Shown: positions 12,622 through 25,236 of the stretch, piece by piece
Layout: each line of letters opens with the position of its first letter
How positions within the stretch are numbered: the stretch's first letter is position 1
Source: Utricularia gibba
Lineage: Eukaryota; Streptophyta; Magnoliopsida; Lamiales; Lentibulariaceae
NCBI GenBank assembly: GCA_002189035.1
Contig: NEEC01000002.1
Span: forward strand, 3,681,001 to 3,745,000
DNA length: 64,000 nucleotides
Direction: 5' to 3'
Translations under genes and position numbers: made by a program
The notes under the pieces: model-generated
Told to the model about the DNA's origin: nothing
Database searches by the model: none
The model's input: only the letters and a program-made list of their open reading frames with translations

Positions 12622-15020
12622 TGATAAACGAAAATAACATATACTTGTTTTAATACAGAGTAATACTAAGATGCCTTAAGAATCCGCAGATGGTGTGGTG
12701 CTAAAAAGCCTAATTTAATTCGCTATGTTCCTATATTCATAACTTTAAACAACCGAAGCCTACCCAAGTCATTCTTCATATTTTCGGCTAAGATAGTCTC
12801 CAATATCATCACCAACATCGCAAGGTCTACCCACATACAAAGTGTATAGAACGAGGTTTACCTGGTTCTACTGATCTTACCTTGGACTAATACCTAATGT
12901 CCCCACCTTGATTTATTAGTTTACTTCTGAATCAAGTGTCTAAGTTGCGAAGCTATTCATTTCCCTTTTTAGATCTACCCATGGAATGCTAGATACAAAA
13001 GCTAAGAAACAATGATGATTTATGTTATGAACGTTAGACCCACACCACCATGCATCATCTTAAAGCATCCCTAAGATTCTAAGTACTCATACTTTGAAGA
13101 TAAACATAATGTCATTAAGATTAAATAGTCAAAGTAACATAAACATTGTGAGGAAGTCTATCACACAAACTAAAACATTCAGCGAATGAAAATAAAGTAA
13201 AAGATTGTTATGATTCTCGTCTTGTTGCATGTCGTTTCCTCAAAAAAATTTAAATATTTAAAACGTAAAACACCAAATAGCATAGTACAAGTATCGATCA
13301 CAGGGAGTTGGTTTTCGTGAAAAGTGTTTTGTAAGAAACTTCTACAAAATGTCACGGTTTTGTAAAAGGGGGTTTGTGGAATGCAGAAATAAAAGTTACA
13401 ACCTAAGTAATGGGCCTTGACTACGGCACGTAGTTCCTGGGAATAAGATTCCATCTCCTTCCTTTGTCCGTCCTTGCCTCGGTTTTCACTGATTTCTTCC
13501 GAATAGCTGGTTATAGAGCAAGGAATAGCCTACTCTCCCTTACACTCTAATTGACAAGGAGGCACGGGAATAGCCTCATGTGATTCCCCCTTGGATGATT
13601 AGGAGGACAAGAGGATTGTCTTCGATTGCCTGCAAAACCGAATTGTGCACATGTGCCCAGCTGTTGCCAATGGCCAGTGGCAGGTCCGAGGTCACAACAT
13701 GTCCACTGTTGCGGTACCTAGGCCACAAACAATCCACTACTTCCCTTAAACCAGCAGGGTTGGAGTTGGTGCTCTTCTCCTTGATCTTCACCAAAATCCA
13801 CGAGGAGTGGCCTGTTATTCATGGACCCTGACTAAGGGTCGTTACAGAAAGATTGCAACAAAGCGCGTGGAAGTATGTAGAATCCGAATTGAATTCAGCG
13901 AAGAACCGAGTGTATTGCTCAAGACTTGGAAGGAAACTTCATCTTCTCCTAAAAACTAAAAGGTTTTAGCCACAAAGGGCCATGGAAAACGAAACGAAAA
14001 GGAAGCTTAGTGTTCTTCCTCGTTGAGTAGGCTTGGGTTAGTTGTTAGTTGATAGCCTGTTTTGGGACTTTCTCGTGCATTAACTCCTTTGGGTCTCTTT
14101 CCCATCATTCCTTCTATCTTGCGTGCGCCAGCAACCTTCCTTTGCGTGCAAGTTAGCACCCAATTATTGCTGCAGACTCTGACATGTCGTAAGTCATGAA
14201 AAGCCAGTGTCAGTTTTCCGCCCACAATTGTTCCAAGTCGCGTACAAGACACGAAAAGTCAGACTCTGACCACCTGCAATACTCCTGCAACACTCCACGA
14301 CAGTCTCCTGACATGTCTCGGTCAAAGTGTGAGAAAAAAGGCATAAAATATACACAAAATGGGAAAATAGGAATTTTCTAGTAAAAATCAAATACTTAAT
14401 AATAAGACTCCTAATTTGGACGACTTTATACATAATTAACACATAATAATACCTAATAATTAACTAGAAAATGGCACTTAACACATCTGCTACTATTCAC
14501 TATCCGAAACAGTAGTGTTGAACTGAGCTTGGTGGTTTTCTTGAGGATGAAGCTCTTCTTCTCCTCTTCTCGTTGATATTCCTATTGTTAGAGGAGAAGC
14601 CCCCTCTGTGTGGCTTTTGAAGCTCCCGCTCTCCCTTCTGCGATTCTCTCTCCTCCTGATTTTCTCTCCTCTCTCGTTCCCAAAGCATGTACAATCTCTG
14701 ACAGATTTGTTGCTCCTGCCCCTTACTTCCAATTTGCTGCCACGACAGTGTACTCATTGCTTCTTCTTTTAAGCTGTCTTTTTTCAGAAGCCTGATACTT
14801 GCAAGAAATCCATATTGTCTCCCTTGATTTTTTGGAGTTGTTGCTAGACTCAACATGTTAGTACATAAGATGGGCTAAATCAGATTTAGCCCATTTGCAC
14901 ACAAAGTTCATATGTTCACTAAATTATACAAAAATACTTAAAACTATAAAATAAACAACTAAACATAATTGAAAATTGTAATTTTCATATCATAAAAACA
15001 AGAAAATATATGTGCTATCA
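12622..15020 (-). mobile_element. LTR family B, solo copy split by a family C LTR (B2)
   Basis: A reverse-oriented family B LTR runs from TGATAAACG at 12622 to TGTGCTATCA at 15020. A family C LTR (13206-14483) interrupts it, so the parts outside the insert total about 1.1 kb. The flanking pentamers AATAA (12617-12621) and GATAA (15021-15025) differ at one base and may be an aged target duplication. Part of B2 next to the insertion is missing relative to B3. Confidence 0.75.
13206..14483 (-). mobile_element. LTR family C, inserted in LTR B2
   Basis: A 1,278-bp segment with complementary ends TGTTATGATT and GCACTTAACA. It matches the LTR at 18990-20406, whose neighbouring internal sequence carries a GAGGACAAG block in the minus orientation. 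That gives this LTR a minus orientation. No target duplication is evident, and some host LTR sequence is missing at the junction. The overlapping short frames within it are not genes. Confidence 0.7.
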
Positions 15021-15031
15021 GATAAACATAA

Positions 15032-16422
15032 TGATAAACAGAAATTCCTAATATCGTTGCAATAAAAATAGAAAATCCGTTATCAAATAAATTTATAATC
15101 CCTAATCTACACAAAATATAAATTTAGAAAACGTGTATAGTGGATATCGGGGTCGATCACGAAGAGCTTGTGCTTGCTAAGTGTTTTAGTAAATGCATGA
15201 TTTCGGATAACAGTAGGTCTTAGTCTAAACTCGGACTAACAGTGACAAGTTCAGTAAACAAGGTAGGTAAGCAATATCAGGTTTCAACGCTAAAGTGATA
15301 GGTACTGGTTATAACTTAGAATAATATGATGATGCCTTAAAGGTCTGCAGGTGGTGTGGTGCTAAAATGTTTAAGTTAAATTACCATGTTCCTACACTCA
15401 CAACTTCAAATCACCTAGGTTTACCCAGGTTATTTGTCATATTTTCGGCTAAGTTAGTCTCCAATATCATCACCAACTTTACAATTAGGTCTACCCGCAT
15501 GCACAGTGTATAGAACTAGGTCTACCCGATTCTACTGGTTCTACCCCGGACTAACACCTACTACCACCCGCCTTGATTTGTTGGTCTGCCTCTAAACCAA
15601 GCTTCTTAGTTGTTAAGTTACTTGTTCCCCTCCTTAGGTCTACCCATATAATGATAGAAACAAGAACTAAGAAACAATAATGAATTTTACTAAGACCCAC
15701 ATCACCATGCTTCTCCTTAAGACGTCCCTAGGGTTTTAGCTACTCATACTTTGAAGGTTAAGCATGATAGCATTAACATAAAACAACAAAAATGTCAAAA
15801 AAATTGTGAAAGAGTTGCGTGCAGAAACTGAAAACATCAACAAACTACAGTAAAGCAGTAAGAATTCAGTTTTCCGTCTGCTACTGTTCCCTGGCCGGAA
15901 CAGTAGCGCTGGACTGGGTTCTGATACTGTTCTTGAGGGTGAAGTCCTTCTTCTCCCCTGGTTTGTGTTCTTCATGTTGGAGTTGGAGGAGAAGCCCCCT
16001 CGGGTGCTCTCCGTGCTCCACCCCCAGCTGCCTGCTTGTTCTTTTTGCTCCACTTCCCGCTTTCTCTTCTTTTCTAAATTAATATCTTCACTCATTTACT
16101 CCCACGCACTGTTCCTGACACCACCTCTGTTCTCGGCCTGAACTTGCAGACTGCAGGCGACAGAACAGTGACCTTTGTGTCCTGCAGCTTGGTGACTTGC
16201 ACGAAATCCAGATTTCTTCCTTGACTTTCGGGTTGCTGCTAGACTACAAAATCGAGTTAGACATGGGGTGGGCTAAATCAAAGGATTTAGCCCACTAATA
16301 CACCAAAAATCATATTTTCCCTAATCAAATAAAAATACTAAAAACTATAAAATTAACATTTAAACATAATTAAAAATTTATGATTTTTCATATCTTAAAA
16401 CATGAAAATTTGTGTGTTATCA
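15032..16422 (-). mobile_element. LTR family B, complete solo LTR (B3)
   Basis: A complete 1,391-bp LTR from TGATAAACAG (15032) to GTGTTATCA (16422). It is flanked by a perfect 5-bp duplication CATAA (15027-15031 and 16423-16427), so it is a solo LTR in its own insertion site. It lies only 11 bp from the end of LTR B2 in the same orientation. Confidence 0.9.
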
Positions 16423-16427
16423 CATAA

Positions 16428-16898
16428 ATGTTTCAAGGTTGTTAAAACTAAGAAATGTATTTCATTGCATTTTGTCCAACATATATTTATGTCATCTCAT
16501 AGAATAAACATAAAACTGATACTAATATGAGATGTTAGCATCAATACATGATTCAACTCTTGAATCAATATATTAGAAAAAAAATATCAAAATCAATACT
16601 AATATCTCATATTAACATGAATACATGATAGTATAAATGCTAATATCTCATATTAAGATTGACTATTAAGAAATCTAAAAAAACATAGAGAATAAACAAA
16701 TAATGTTACCAGACTCAAATTCATAGTCAAGTTCTTTTCTTCATTTGACTATTCATTGGTCTTGTTTCTTCATTAACTTCTCACCGGTTTCCCAAACATT
16801 CATAATCGCTTTTCTTTTTGAAGATGAAGCACTTCTTAGAAGAAGAAGTTCGATTGCCTTTTCCAAATGTCACATATTTATATCCCTCATTGGCATGC
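16428..16898. other. Unassigned AT-rich spacer
   Basis: No gene recognised. The stretch contains dispersed repeats of the word CTAATATCTCATATTA and close variants (about 16,530-16,660). It is the left flank of the Mutator-like element. Confidence 0.35.
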
Positions 16899-17656
16899 CT
16901 TTTAATGGGGTTTTTTAGAAAAGTAACTATCTTCTCTCCTACCCATTTGAAAAATAACCATCCGTTTTTTCTTATTTGAGAACTAACCATCTCTTTTAAT
17001 TTATTAAATATTAATCATTATATATTCGTTTTTTAATTCAAAAAATACCAACCTATGTGTTTTTTTTTAAAAAAAATTTTTTAGTTGCATATATAAATAA
17101 TAAAATGTAATTAATTTAATTTTTAAAATATAAATTATTATATTTTTACCATTTACTCAATGTTCAATACATTTATAAGAAATAAATTTATTTTATACAA
17201 AAAAATAAAAATATTTATTTATTATTTAGTAGAATCTAAGAAATAATATTCATTTATTATACTTATTAAATATATAAGTGTATTTATGAATTTAATTAAC
17301 AAAAATCTTGTTTGATAAAATTAGTTTTAGGGATCTTCTTTTGATTTATAATTTTTATAACAATTGTATTTAGAACACCAATTAGGTCATGTTTGTTACG
17401 TGGATATAAATTATTAGGGTTTAGGTTATTATGGTTTAATTCATCCCATGAATGATGGTTTATTCAAAATAATGTGTTTGATAAATAAGTTACAATTATT
17501 TAGGATTAGCAACTTTATATGTTTGTTAAAAATGTTTAAAAATGGGTATTTGTAGCTAAATATTACAAATTGACTATTATATCCTTATTATGTTTAATCA
17601 TGCAGACACTCCAATATTACGGTGGGTAAGTATAGCAGACTTCAATATTACGGTGG

Positions 17657-17999
17657 GTAAGACTATCTAGGTCATTCATCATATTTTTGGCCAAGCTATC
17701 CTCAATATCATCATCAACATTGCAATTAGGTCTACCCACATACAAAGTGCATAAAACTACGGTCTACCCGGTTCTATTGGTTCTACCCTAGACTAATACC
17801 TACTGCTCCCGCCTTAATTTGTTGCTCTACCTGTAAATCAAGCATCTGACTTGCAAAACTACTTGTTTCCCTCCTTAGGTCTATCCATGTAATGATAGAA
17901 ACAAGAACTAAGAAACAAACATAAATTGCCTTATTAATACTAGATCCACACCACCATACTTTACCTCAAGGCATCCTTAAAGTTTTAGCTACTTCTTTT
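17657..17999 (-). mobile_element. LTR family B fragment (B4)
   Basis: An internal part of a reverse-oriented family B LTR, recognisable from the run of GGTCTACCC-type motifs also seen at 15,440-15,640. It is truncated at both ends and runs directly into a family A fragment. Confidence 0.7.
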
Positions 18000-18004
18000 A
18001 TGCA

Positions 18005-18699
18005 TACTATTCCTAGCTAAAACTAGTTTTAGATTTACTGTGTGAACAATTTGTCTTTTCTACTTCTTTTATGCATTGCTTATTGTTGCTTAACTTTGAA
18101 TCTAGAATGTTGCTTAGGATATGCTATGAAAACGTTTTCCTTTCTCTTGTTATGAGTCGTTAAGTGCTTAGGGGTGCCTTGGGGTGAGTTAATCAGCCTT
18201 AATCAGCCGTAAGTTACACCACTTCCTTAACAAACCAGGATAGATCTAGGAGGGAGAAGTAGTGAAACCAGCTTAACAACCCTAATTAGAGGTAGACCAA
18301 AGATTAGGGGGAAAACAAGAATCCGGATAGACCTAGATCTGGTGTGTTAGGTTTTTGATTTATGGTTTGTATCAGCTTGTTTAGTGACAAGCATACATCC
18401 CCTAGAAATCCCAAGGCATCACCCATTTTATTTTAGAAACAACCGAGTTCATAAACTTGTTATTTTTCTTTATTGCATTTTATCGTAATTCTACCTTAGT
18501 CCTAGTTAAGACCAAATTTACCAACGTGACACTGATTCTTTGCATTGACCTTCACATAGTAAGCACCTATCTCCTTGTGTTCAACCCTAGTCCACTATGC
18601 TCATATTTTTCATATGATTTGATGTGAATTAGGTTTATAAATTTTATTTGATAAGAGAAATTTGCAAATTAACGACTTGCACAAATTTTTCATTTATCA
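18005..18699 (+). mobile_element. LTR family A, 3' part (A3)
   Basis: Matches the last ~690 bp of the complete LTR at 26087-27259 and ends with CATTTATCA at 18699. The 5' part is missing. It is inserted next to a copia pol fragment. Confidence 0.75.
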
Positions 18700-18988
18700 A
18701 GTCACCCACTAGTGTCTCTATTAGTGTCACTGGCTCATTCTCAAACATCTCTTCAAGTTCAAAATGACTCCCACTTGATTCTTTGAGAAGAAACTCTTTC
18801 TCTAAAAAGATAGCATTCCTCGAGATAGAAATCTTTTCCTCTTGGGGATTATAAAAGTACTATCCCATAGTTTCTTGTGGATATTCCAGAAAGAAACACT
18901 TGTAAGATTTGTTCTCCAACTTATCTGACTTCAACCTTCTTACATAAGCAAGGCATCCCCAAGCTTTGAGGTAGGAGAAGCTTGGTTG
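18700..18988 (-). pseudogene. Ty1/copia pol fragment (end of integrase)
   Basis: Read on the minus strand, about 95 codons are open apart from one stop. They contain the landmark blocks SYLKAWGCLAYVRRLK and YFYNPQEEKISISRNAIFLE, which characterise the end of the copia integrase and the short SH3-like segment after it. No other copia coding sequence adjoins it, so it is an isolated remnant trapped between LTR fragments. Confidence 0.85.
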
Positions 18989-18989
18989 T

Positions 18990-20406
18990 CTAAGGGGAAA
19001 TCACATGAGGCTATTACCGTGCCTTCTTGTCAATCAGAGTGTAAGGAAGAGTAGGCCTTGCTCTTATAACTAGCTATTCGGAAGAAATCAGTGAAAACCG
19101 AGCCGAGGATAGACAAAGGAAGGAGATAGAATCTCATTCTAAGAAACTATGTCCCGTAGTCAAGGCCCATCACTTAGGTTGTAACTTTTATTTCTGCATC
19201 TTAAAAACCCTCTTTTGCAAAATCATGACATTTTGTGAAGGTTTTTTACATAACACTTTTTCCGAAAAACAACTCCTTGAAATCGATACTCGTACTACGC
19301 TCTTTTATGTTTTACGCTTTATACATTTAAAATTTCTTCAGGAAACAACACGCAACATTTAGTATATATTATGCATAAAAATACAAATAACACTAAAATT
19401 AACAGAATATTATAAATCATAATTAAAATACCTAATTTTATCATTAAACATATTAATTTTATAACTTAAAAACACTGATAAAATGTGTGTCATTAGCCGT
19501 CGATTGCATTCAAAACCAAATTGTGCATGTGTGCCTATCTATTGCCAATGACTAGTGGTGAGTACAAGGTCATTACTCGTCTACCGTTGCGGTACCTCGG
19601 TCACAAACAATTTGCTACTTTCCTCGAACGAGTAGGGTTGGAGTTTGTGCTCTTTACCTTGCTCTTCATCAAGATCCACGAGGAGTGGCCTGGTACTCAT
19701 GGACCGTAACTAGAAATCGTTACAGAAAGACTGCAACAAGACGCATGGAAGTATGAAAAATCCGGAATAAATTCAATTAATTATCAAGTTTAGTCTAAAG
19801 ACTTGGAAGGAAACTTTATTTACTCCCAGAAACTAAAAGAATTTAGCCACAAAGTGCCATGAAATCAGAAACGAAATTGGAAAGCTAAAGTATTCTTCCT
19901 CCTTTAGAGAAGGGGAAGAATCAAATGTTCTAAGTGCCAAAACTAAGTATCAAAAGTCCGAAAATAAGTGTTCAATGTTTGTTTTATCTTACTTTCCACG
20001 TGCATTAACTCCTTCTTGTCCCCTTCCCATCATTCTTTCTTTCTTGCGTGCGCCATCAGCTTTCCCATGTGTGCAAGTAAGCGCCCAATCATTGGTGCTG
20101 ACTCTGACATGCCGTAAGTCAGGGGCTTTCACTAGTGTCAGTCTTCCGTCCACAATTGTTCCAAGTTTCGTGCAAGGCACGAATAGTCAGAGTGTGGTCT
20201 CTTGCAAGCATCTTGCAACACTCCGTGACTGTCTCTTGACATATTTCAGTCTGAGTGCATGGAAAAGACAAAGAAAATATATATAAAATAGAAAATAAGA
20301 TTTTTCTAAGGAAATCAATTAATTATCAATATGACTCATAATTTAGGTAACTTAATACTAGATTAACATCAAATAATACATAATAAAAAACTAGAAAATG
20401 ACATTT
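18990..20406 (-). mobile_element. LTR family C, rearranged copy (part inverted)
   Basis: From about 19495 to 20406 the sequence matches LTR C (13600-14483) in the same orientation. From 18990 to about 19375 it matches the other part of the LTR (13206-13590) in the opposite orientation. The LTR has therefore been split and one part inverted. The outer end at 20406, read on the minus strand, is TGTTAAATGT. Confidence 0.65.
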
Positions 20407-20572
20407 AACATATTCGCTCACACTTAAATCATACTTGTCCTCAAGTATGAAAATCATAGCAATTCACGAAGAAGGACAGAACTTAAGTCATGATACATTA
20501 CTAAGATAACTCCATCCTACTATAAGTATTTATTCCAATTCTTTTCCTATCCTTCAATCAAATTAAGGCAAG
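20407..20572 (-). mobile_element. Internal region next to LTR C with polypurine-like block
   Basis: Directly outside the LTR C start, the minus strand reads CTTGAGGACAAGTATG followed by TTTAAGTGTGAGCGAATA, then the LTR. The GAGGACAAG block is shared with the Athila-like elements at about 3,765 and 55,125. This suggests that LTR C also belongs to a gypsy element of this broad group. The internal sequence is cut off by an LTR B fragment. Confidence 0.55.
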
Positions 20573-21175
20573 CCCTAATCTACACAAAATATAAATTTAG
20601 AAAATTTATATAATTGATTTCGGTGTCGATCACAAGGAGCTTGTGCTTATCATGTATTTCAGTAGATGCAGAATTCAAAGTAACGGTAGGTCTTAGTATA
20701 GGCTCAAACTAATAATAGTAAACAAGTTCAATAAACAGAATTTGGTCTCAATGAGAAATGTAACAAGTACTGGTTCTAACTTGGAATAATATGAAGATGC
20801 CTTAAGGATCATCACCAACATTGCAATTAGGTCTACCTGCATGCAAAGTGTATAGAACTAGGTCTATCCGTTTCTATTGCCTCTACCTCGTACTAATACC
20901 TGCTGCTCCCCTCTTGATTTGTTGGGCTACCTCTAAATCAAGCATCTAAGTTATGAAGCTACTTGCTCCCTTCCTTAGGTCTACCCATGGATTGATAGAA
21001 ACAAGAACTAAGAAACAAATATAAATTTCCTTATTAATTCTAAGCCCACACCACCATACTTCACATTAAGGCATCCTTAAGGCTTTAGCTACTTATACTT
21101 TGAAAATAAGACATGATTTCATTCAGATAATGTGGCAAAAATAATAGAAACATTGTAAGCAAGTCTGATTTCATT
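20573..21175 (-). mobile_element. LTR family B fragment (B6)
   Basis: Matches family B LTR sequence from about 60 bp inside its end, with the CGGTGTCGATCACAAGGAGC motif of the U5-like region. It is truncated on both sides and borders the captured gene fragment. Confidence 0.7.
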
Positions 21176-21229
21176 CAGACATGATTTATATAAATTACAT
21201 ATTATCTTCTCATTTTTACTATTTTATTT

Positions 21230-22160
21230 GTAGTTACAAAGACTACAATTGGAGTTATTGGAGGTACAATCAGAGATAGAGAGATTGACTAGTACTCTTC
21301 GTAACTATGAAGAAAGAGCTGAAAGCTTGACATGCCAGAAGTTACTCGTTTCAGATATTAACTTGGTACTAACCGATGTTGTATATCGTAAAAATAGATG
21401 AGATCCTACGCCTCCAATTATGATTAAGAAATAAAGAGGTTAGTATATTTAATTGTTTCATTTTTCTAAATTACATCTAAGATTAACTATTTTTGTTTTC
21501 AATGTATTTAAGACCATATTCTAGATTTTTTTTGAAATGGTGTATGGCAAATTTTGATGTAGGAATATGGTTATCAAGAGGAATGTATTGTGTGTTCTAT
21601 TACTAATAGTATTTTTGGTGATAGGGATATACTCAAGTCATTGATAGAGTATGTTCTTGGAGATAATATCAAGGAGAATTTGGTGTTTTTATGGGATTAA
21701 ACATAATCACTTCTGAGAGTTAGATCGACAACGCATTTGATATCATGAAGTTGACGCCATTATGGTATATTTGGGAGAATAAAGTATTTGAAGGCAAATA
21801 CAACTCTACCAACACATTGTTAGTGGATGACTCTCTATATAAATCATTTTAAAGCCAGTTAGTGACTTTAAATTATTTATTAAATTTCTTTATTCTTAAT
21901 TTTTTTTCTATAAATGTCTCTAATGTAATTTTTTTAGGTTAACAATACAATATTTTGTATATCATGGAATCACATTGAAGGTCTGCACAATATGCTTGCC
22001 TCCTATAATGTCTTTCATTTGTTACTTCTTGGTGTTCTAGATGCGGATAATGTGGGATGTTACGTCAACGAATTCTGCTTCAGTCAAAAGCTAATTAATG
22101 AGACTGATCCACATTGGCAAATCTATAAACGCAATATTGAACGGTATATGTATTGATTAC
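21230..22160 (+). pseudogene. Captured host gene fragment: FCP1-like (HAD) phosphatase domain
   Basis: At least two parts read as an NLI-interacting-factor/FCP1-like HAD phosphatase. The first is FLKWCMANFDVGIWLSR (about 21525-21580). It is followed by YVLGDNIKENLVFLWD (about 21645-21700) and then YNSTNTLLVDDSLYKSF (about 21800-21853), which holds the Asp-Asp motif of the family. Stops separate the blocks, and the N-terminal nucleophile motif DxDxT is absent. A preceding frame (about 21235-21405, coiled-coil-like: LELLEVQSEIERLTSTL) and a following one (about 21942-22157) lie beside acceptor-like TTTGTAG and TTTTTTTAG. I do not recognise either. The retained intron-like spacing points to capture of genomic DNA rather than cDNA. 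Confidence 0.65.
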
Positions 22161-22164
22161 TGTT

Positions 22165-23019
22165 ATTTAAAAAAAACTAAATATCCATTTTGATCCTTTG
22201 AATACTACTATTCGTATTACATCATTTATACTTTATGTTTTAATCATATTTCATACTCGAATTAATTTTCTTTTCGTTATTTTAATTTATTTAATCAAAT
22301 TATCTATTTTTTACTCAACATTTAAGTAAAAAAATAGTTTACTTATTTTTAATATTGATTATGAAAAATAATTGAAATCACGTTTTAAATCAAAATTGAT
22401 AATATATTTTATTTATCATATTTTAACAAGAAATATTTTAATTATATAACAATTAATTTTTTTCTTTATAAGCATTCATGATTATGTTCATTTTTTTATT
22501 TATTATATGAAAATTATAAATTAAAAATGATATTAATGGAATTCATGATTATTTACTATATGATTAAATTTTTAATCACCAATAATAACAATCATTTTTA
22601 TTATGGAATAATAAATATTATGAATTAAGTGAAAGGATTTAGTTTTTTAAATATGTTGTTTTTAGATTTTATTTATTCATTTTACAAAAATACTTAAGTC
22701 TCTTTGTGATTAAAAATACTTTTTAATTTTTTTTATTTTGAATTTTTTTAAAAAAATATTTACTTTTAAATGTTTCATATAGAATAGATATATTAAGTAG
22801 AAGATTATTAATAAAAGAAAATCGATTTTTTTTATTAATGAAAATATGTTGAAACAGAAATATCTTATTATATTCAAAAGCGATCTTTAAATCATATGTA
22901 TAATAAAATATTCTAAAAACTGAAAAGATAAGGTAATTAACAAATAAAACAATCAAACATAACTAATTTTGCAAATGAAATATGAAATCAAGGTATTTTA
23001 CTAAATAAAACTACTCACA
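22165..23019. other. Very AT-rich interior of the Mutator-like element
   Basis: Long runs of A and T with no supportable coding sequence. The short minus-strand frame at 22723-22956 is a low-complexity artefact. Confidence 0.5.
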
Positions 23020-23389
23020 AGCGTAATTTTCCAACCCATCCATTATTTCTTATATTATACTAAATAATAAATAAATATTTTTATTTTTTTATACAAAATA
23101 AATTTATTCTTTATAAATGTATTGAACATTGAATAAATGTTAAAAATATAATCATTTATATTTCAAAAGTTAAAAATCATCATATTATATTATTTATATA
23201 TGTAAATAGAAATTAATTAAAAAACAAAAATACATGCATTTTTATTTATTAAATTAAAAAATTAATGTATAATGATTAATATTTTATAAATTAAAAAGGA
23301 TGGTTATTTTTCAAATAAGAAAAAACGGATAGTTACTTTTCAAATGTGCCAATGAAGGGATGATTAATTTTCAAAAGACCCTTTTAATG

Positions 23390-25230
23390 TGACACATCTT
23401 TAATGTAGGTTTACAAAATGAGCTTGGGCGTTATAAATATGGGCTTAGGGCTTTAGATCTAAACCATGAGCCCATGATATATGACTACCAATGAACCCTT
23501 TTTAATATACATGTTAATCCATTGAATATCACAGAGATAAGCAAGCATGATATCACTATCTACAATAAGAATTAGGGATTGTGTGTATTTTAATTTATCA
23601 ATAATATTTTAAAGCAAAGATATAACAAACAGTTATTAGTAATTAGTTTTGTAATTTTAAGAAAATTATAGTAAAATAAATAATTGTGGAAAGGTTTTGA
23701 GGGTAAAAATACTAATAGTGAATTATTTTAAATACAAACATGATTGGTTTTGTAATAAATTTCAAAAGTGATATAGTTTTGAATTAGTAATCCTAATTAA
23801 GTCTATTTGTGTCATTCTTTTATAAAAATTGTTGAAATACAATAGATTAAAAAGAATTCAATATTATCCTAATCAACAACAACAATCATAAACATCAAAT
23901 AAGTCAATAAGCATACATAAATGAACAATATCCAATGGTAGAAAATAAATATCCTAATCAATTTTAAAATCATTAATTTTCATAATATCTATCTCATCTT
24001 CACTTGAAATTTCATCATTAATATTACCTGAAAACATTAGACATATTAGATACAATACACAAAAAATATAAGTTTTCAATTAATATGTACTATAACCTAA
24101 AGTGACTTCTTATTTGAAACCATGTAACCAATTACTAACACAAATCATTGCTTGTAATGTTTTGGCAACAAAGAACTCATGTACTTTGTCAAAATTTGAC
24201 CATTAATATTAAAAATTGATTATGAAGCGATGGTTGTTATTGGAATGCTTAGAATATCACATGCTAGTGATGAAAGTTGAGGAAATGAATATTTGTTCAC
24301 TCTCCAATAGGTTAGAAGATCTACATCGCTTTCCACATCTCCCTCTAAATCTATATCTAGTTCATATATGCTTTTTCTTTGTACTCCTTATATATTCTTT
24401 GATTAAATTTTTTTAAAATAATATAGTTACATGATAAGCACAATTGATATCAAATACATAATTTTAATGAAAAAAAGAGAATACTTACATAAAGAAAAGA
24501 TTTTGTATTTTTTGAATAATAACTTGCTCCAATTGAATTGGAATGTACTATTTCTAAAAGAGTTGAAGCTATAATGTCCATAAAGAACAAAAAGATTATT
24601 CAAAACTGTTTTTGTATCATTTACCTTTCTTACATGATCATTTGAATACAATTTTATTTTTCAAAGCAAAAACTCAAAAATTCCAATTTTGTTCTTGGGT
24701 CAAGAATTGCAATTTTGTTCCAATTTTTTTATAGCATGTTTACTTCTCTTTTTGTTATCCATTATGCATGTATCAAGGGATTTTTTTTTCACTTGTTTAC
24801 ATGTTTCATTTGTTTTATCATGTGGGTCTTTTAAATCCTCCATTAAAAAGGTAGTTGATTATTACTAAATGCTTTTTTGTTAATAGTATTTATTGTTTGT
24901 CAAACAATAATTCAAAACACTGCTTAAAATTGTTTCTCATAGCAGAGGATAAACTTGTATAATTATTTTTTGTTGAAATGAGAAAACAACATTGGGATTC
25001 ATGATGCTTTGATCAAACTACTCAATAATGGAAACATTCTCTTTGTTTGTTGAATCAACCTTGATTTATAGAGAAAGTTCATTGTTTAATCCCCTGCTGA
25101 TTTTTTTTTTGTTTTTCAGAATGTTGTTTTGCTATTACTTGTTTGTGATTTTCTTTGTTGTTGTGTTTTCTTATTTGTTGGAGTTGCATTTTTTCTTGAT
25201 TGGCTTGTTTTTCTTTATAAGTTCATTTCA
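23390..25230. other. AT-rich spacer before the PIF/Harbinger genes
   Basis: No gene I can support. It may include the 5' part of the Harbinger element, but I could not identify terminal inverted repeats or a TTA/TAA target duplication. Confidence 0.35.
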
Positions 25231-25236
25231 CAAATG

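Larger units (their letters stand above)
16908..23380 (+). mobile_element. Mutator-like element (Pack-MULE) with long terminal inverted repeats
   Basis: A 9-bp direct repeat CTTTTAATG (16899-16907 and 23381-23389) flanks ends that start GGGTTTTTTAG on the left and, in reverse, GGTCTTTTGAAAA on the right. The inverted arms continue for about 350 bp each (16908-17270 and 23020-23380). They include sub-repeats of the word TTTGAAAARTAACYATCC. Long arms with a 9-bp duplication are the signature of Mutator-like elements. No transposase is visible. The interior holds a host-like gene fragment (21230-22160) and a pile of later LTR insertions (17650-21180), which account for much of the length. Confidence 0.75.

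Noticed and set aside
13576-14252. Overlapping frames on both strands
   Set aside because: They lie inside a family C LTR and recur in degenerate form near 19.5-20.3 kb; they are LTR sequence, not genes.
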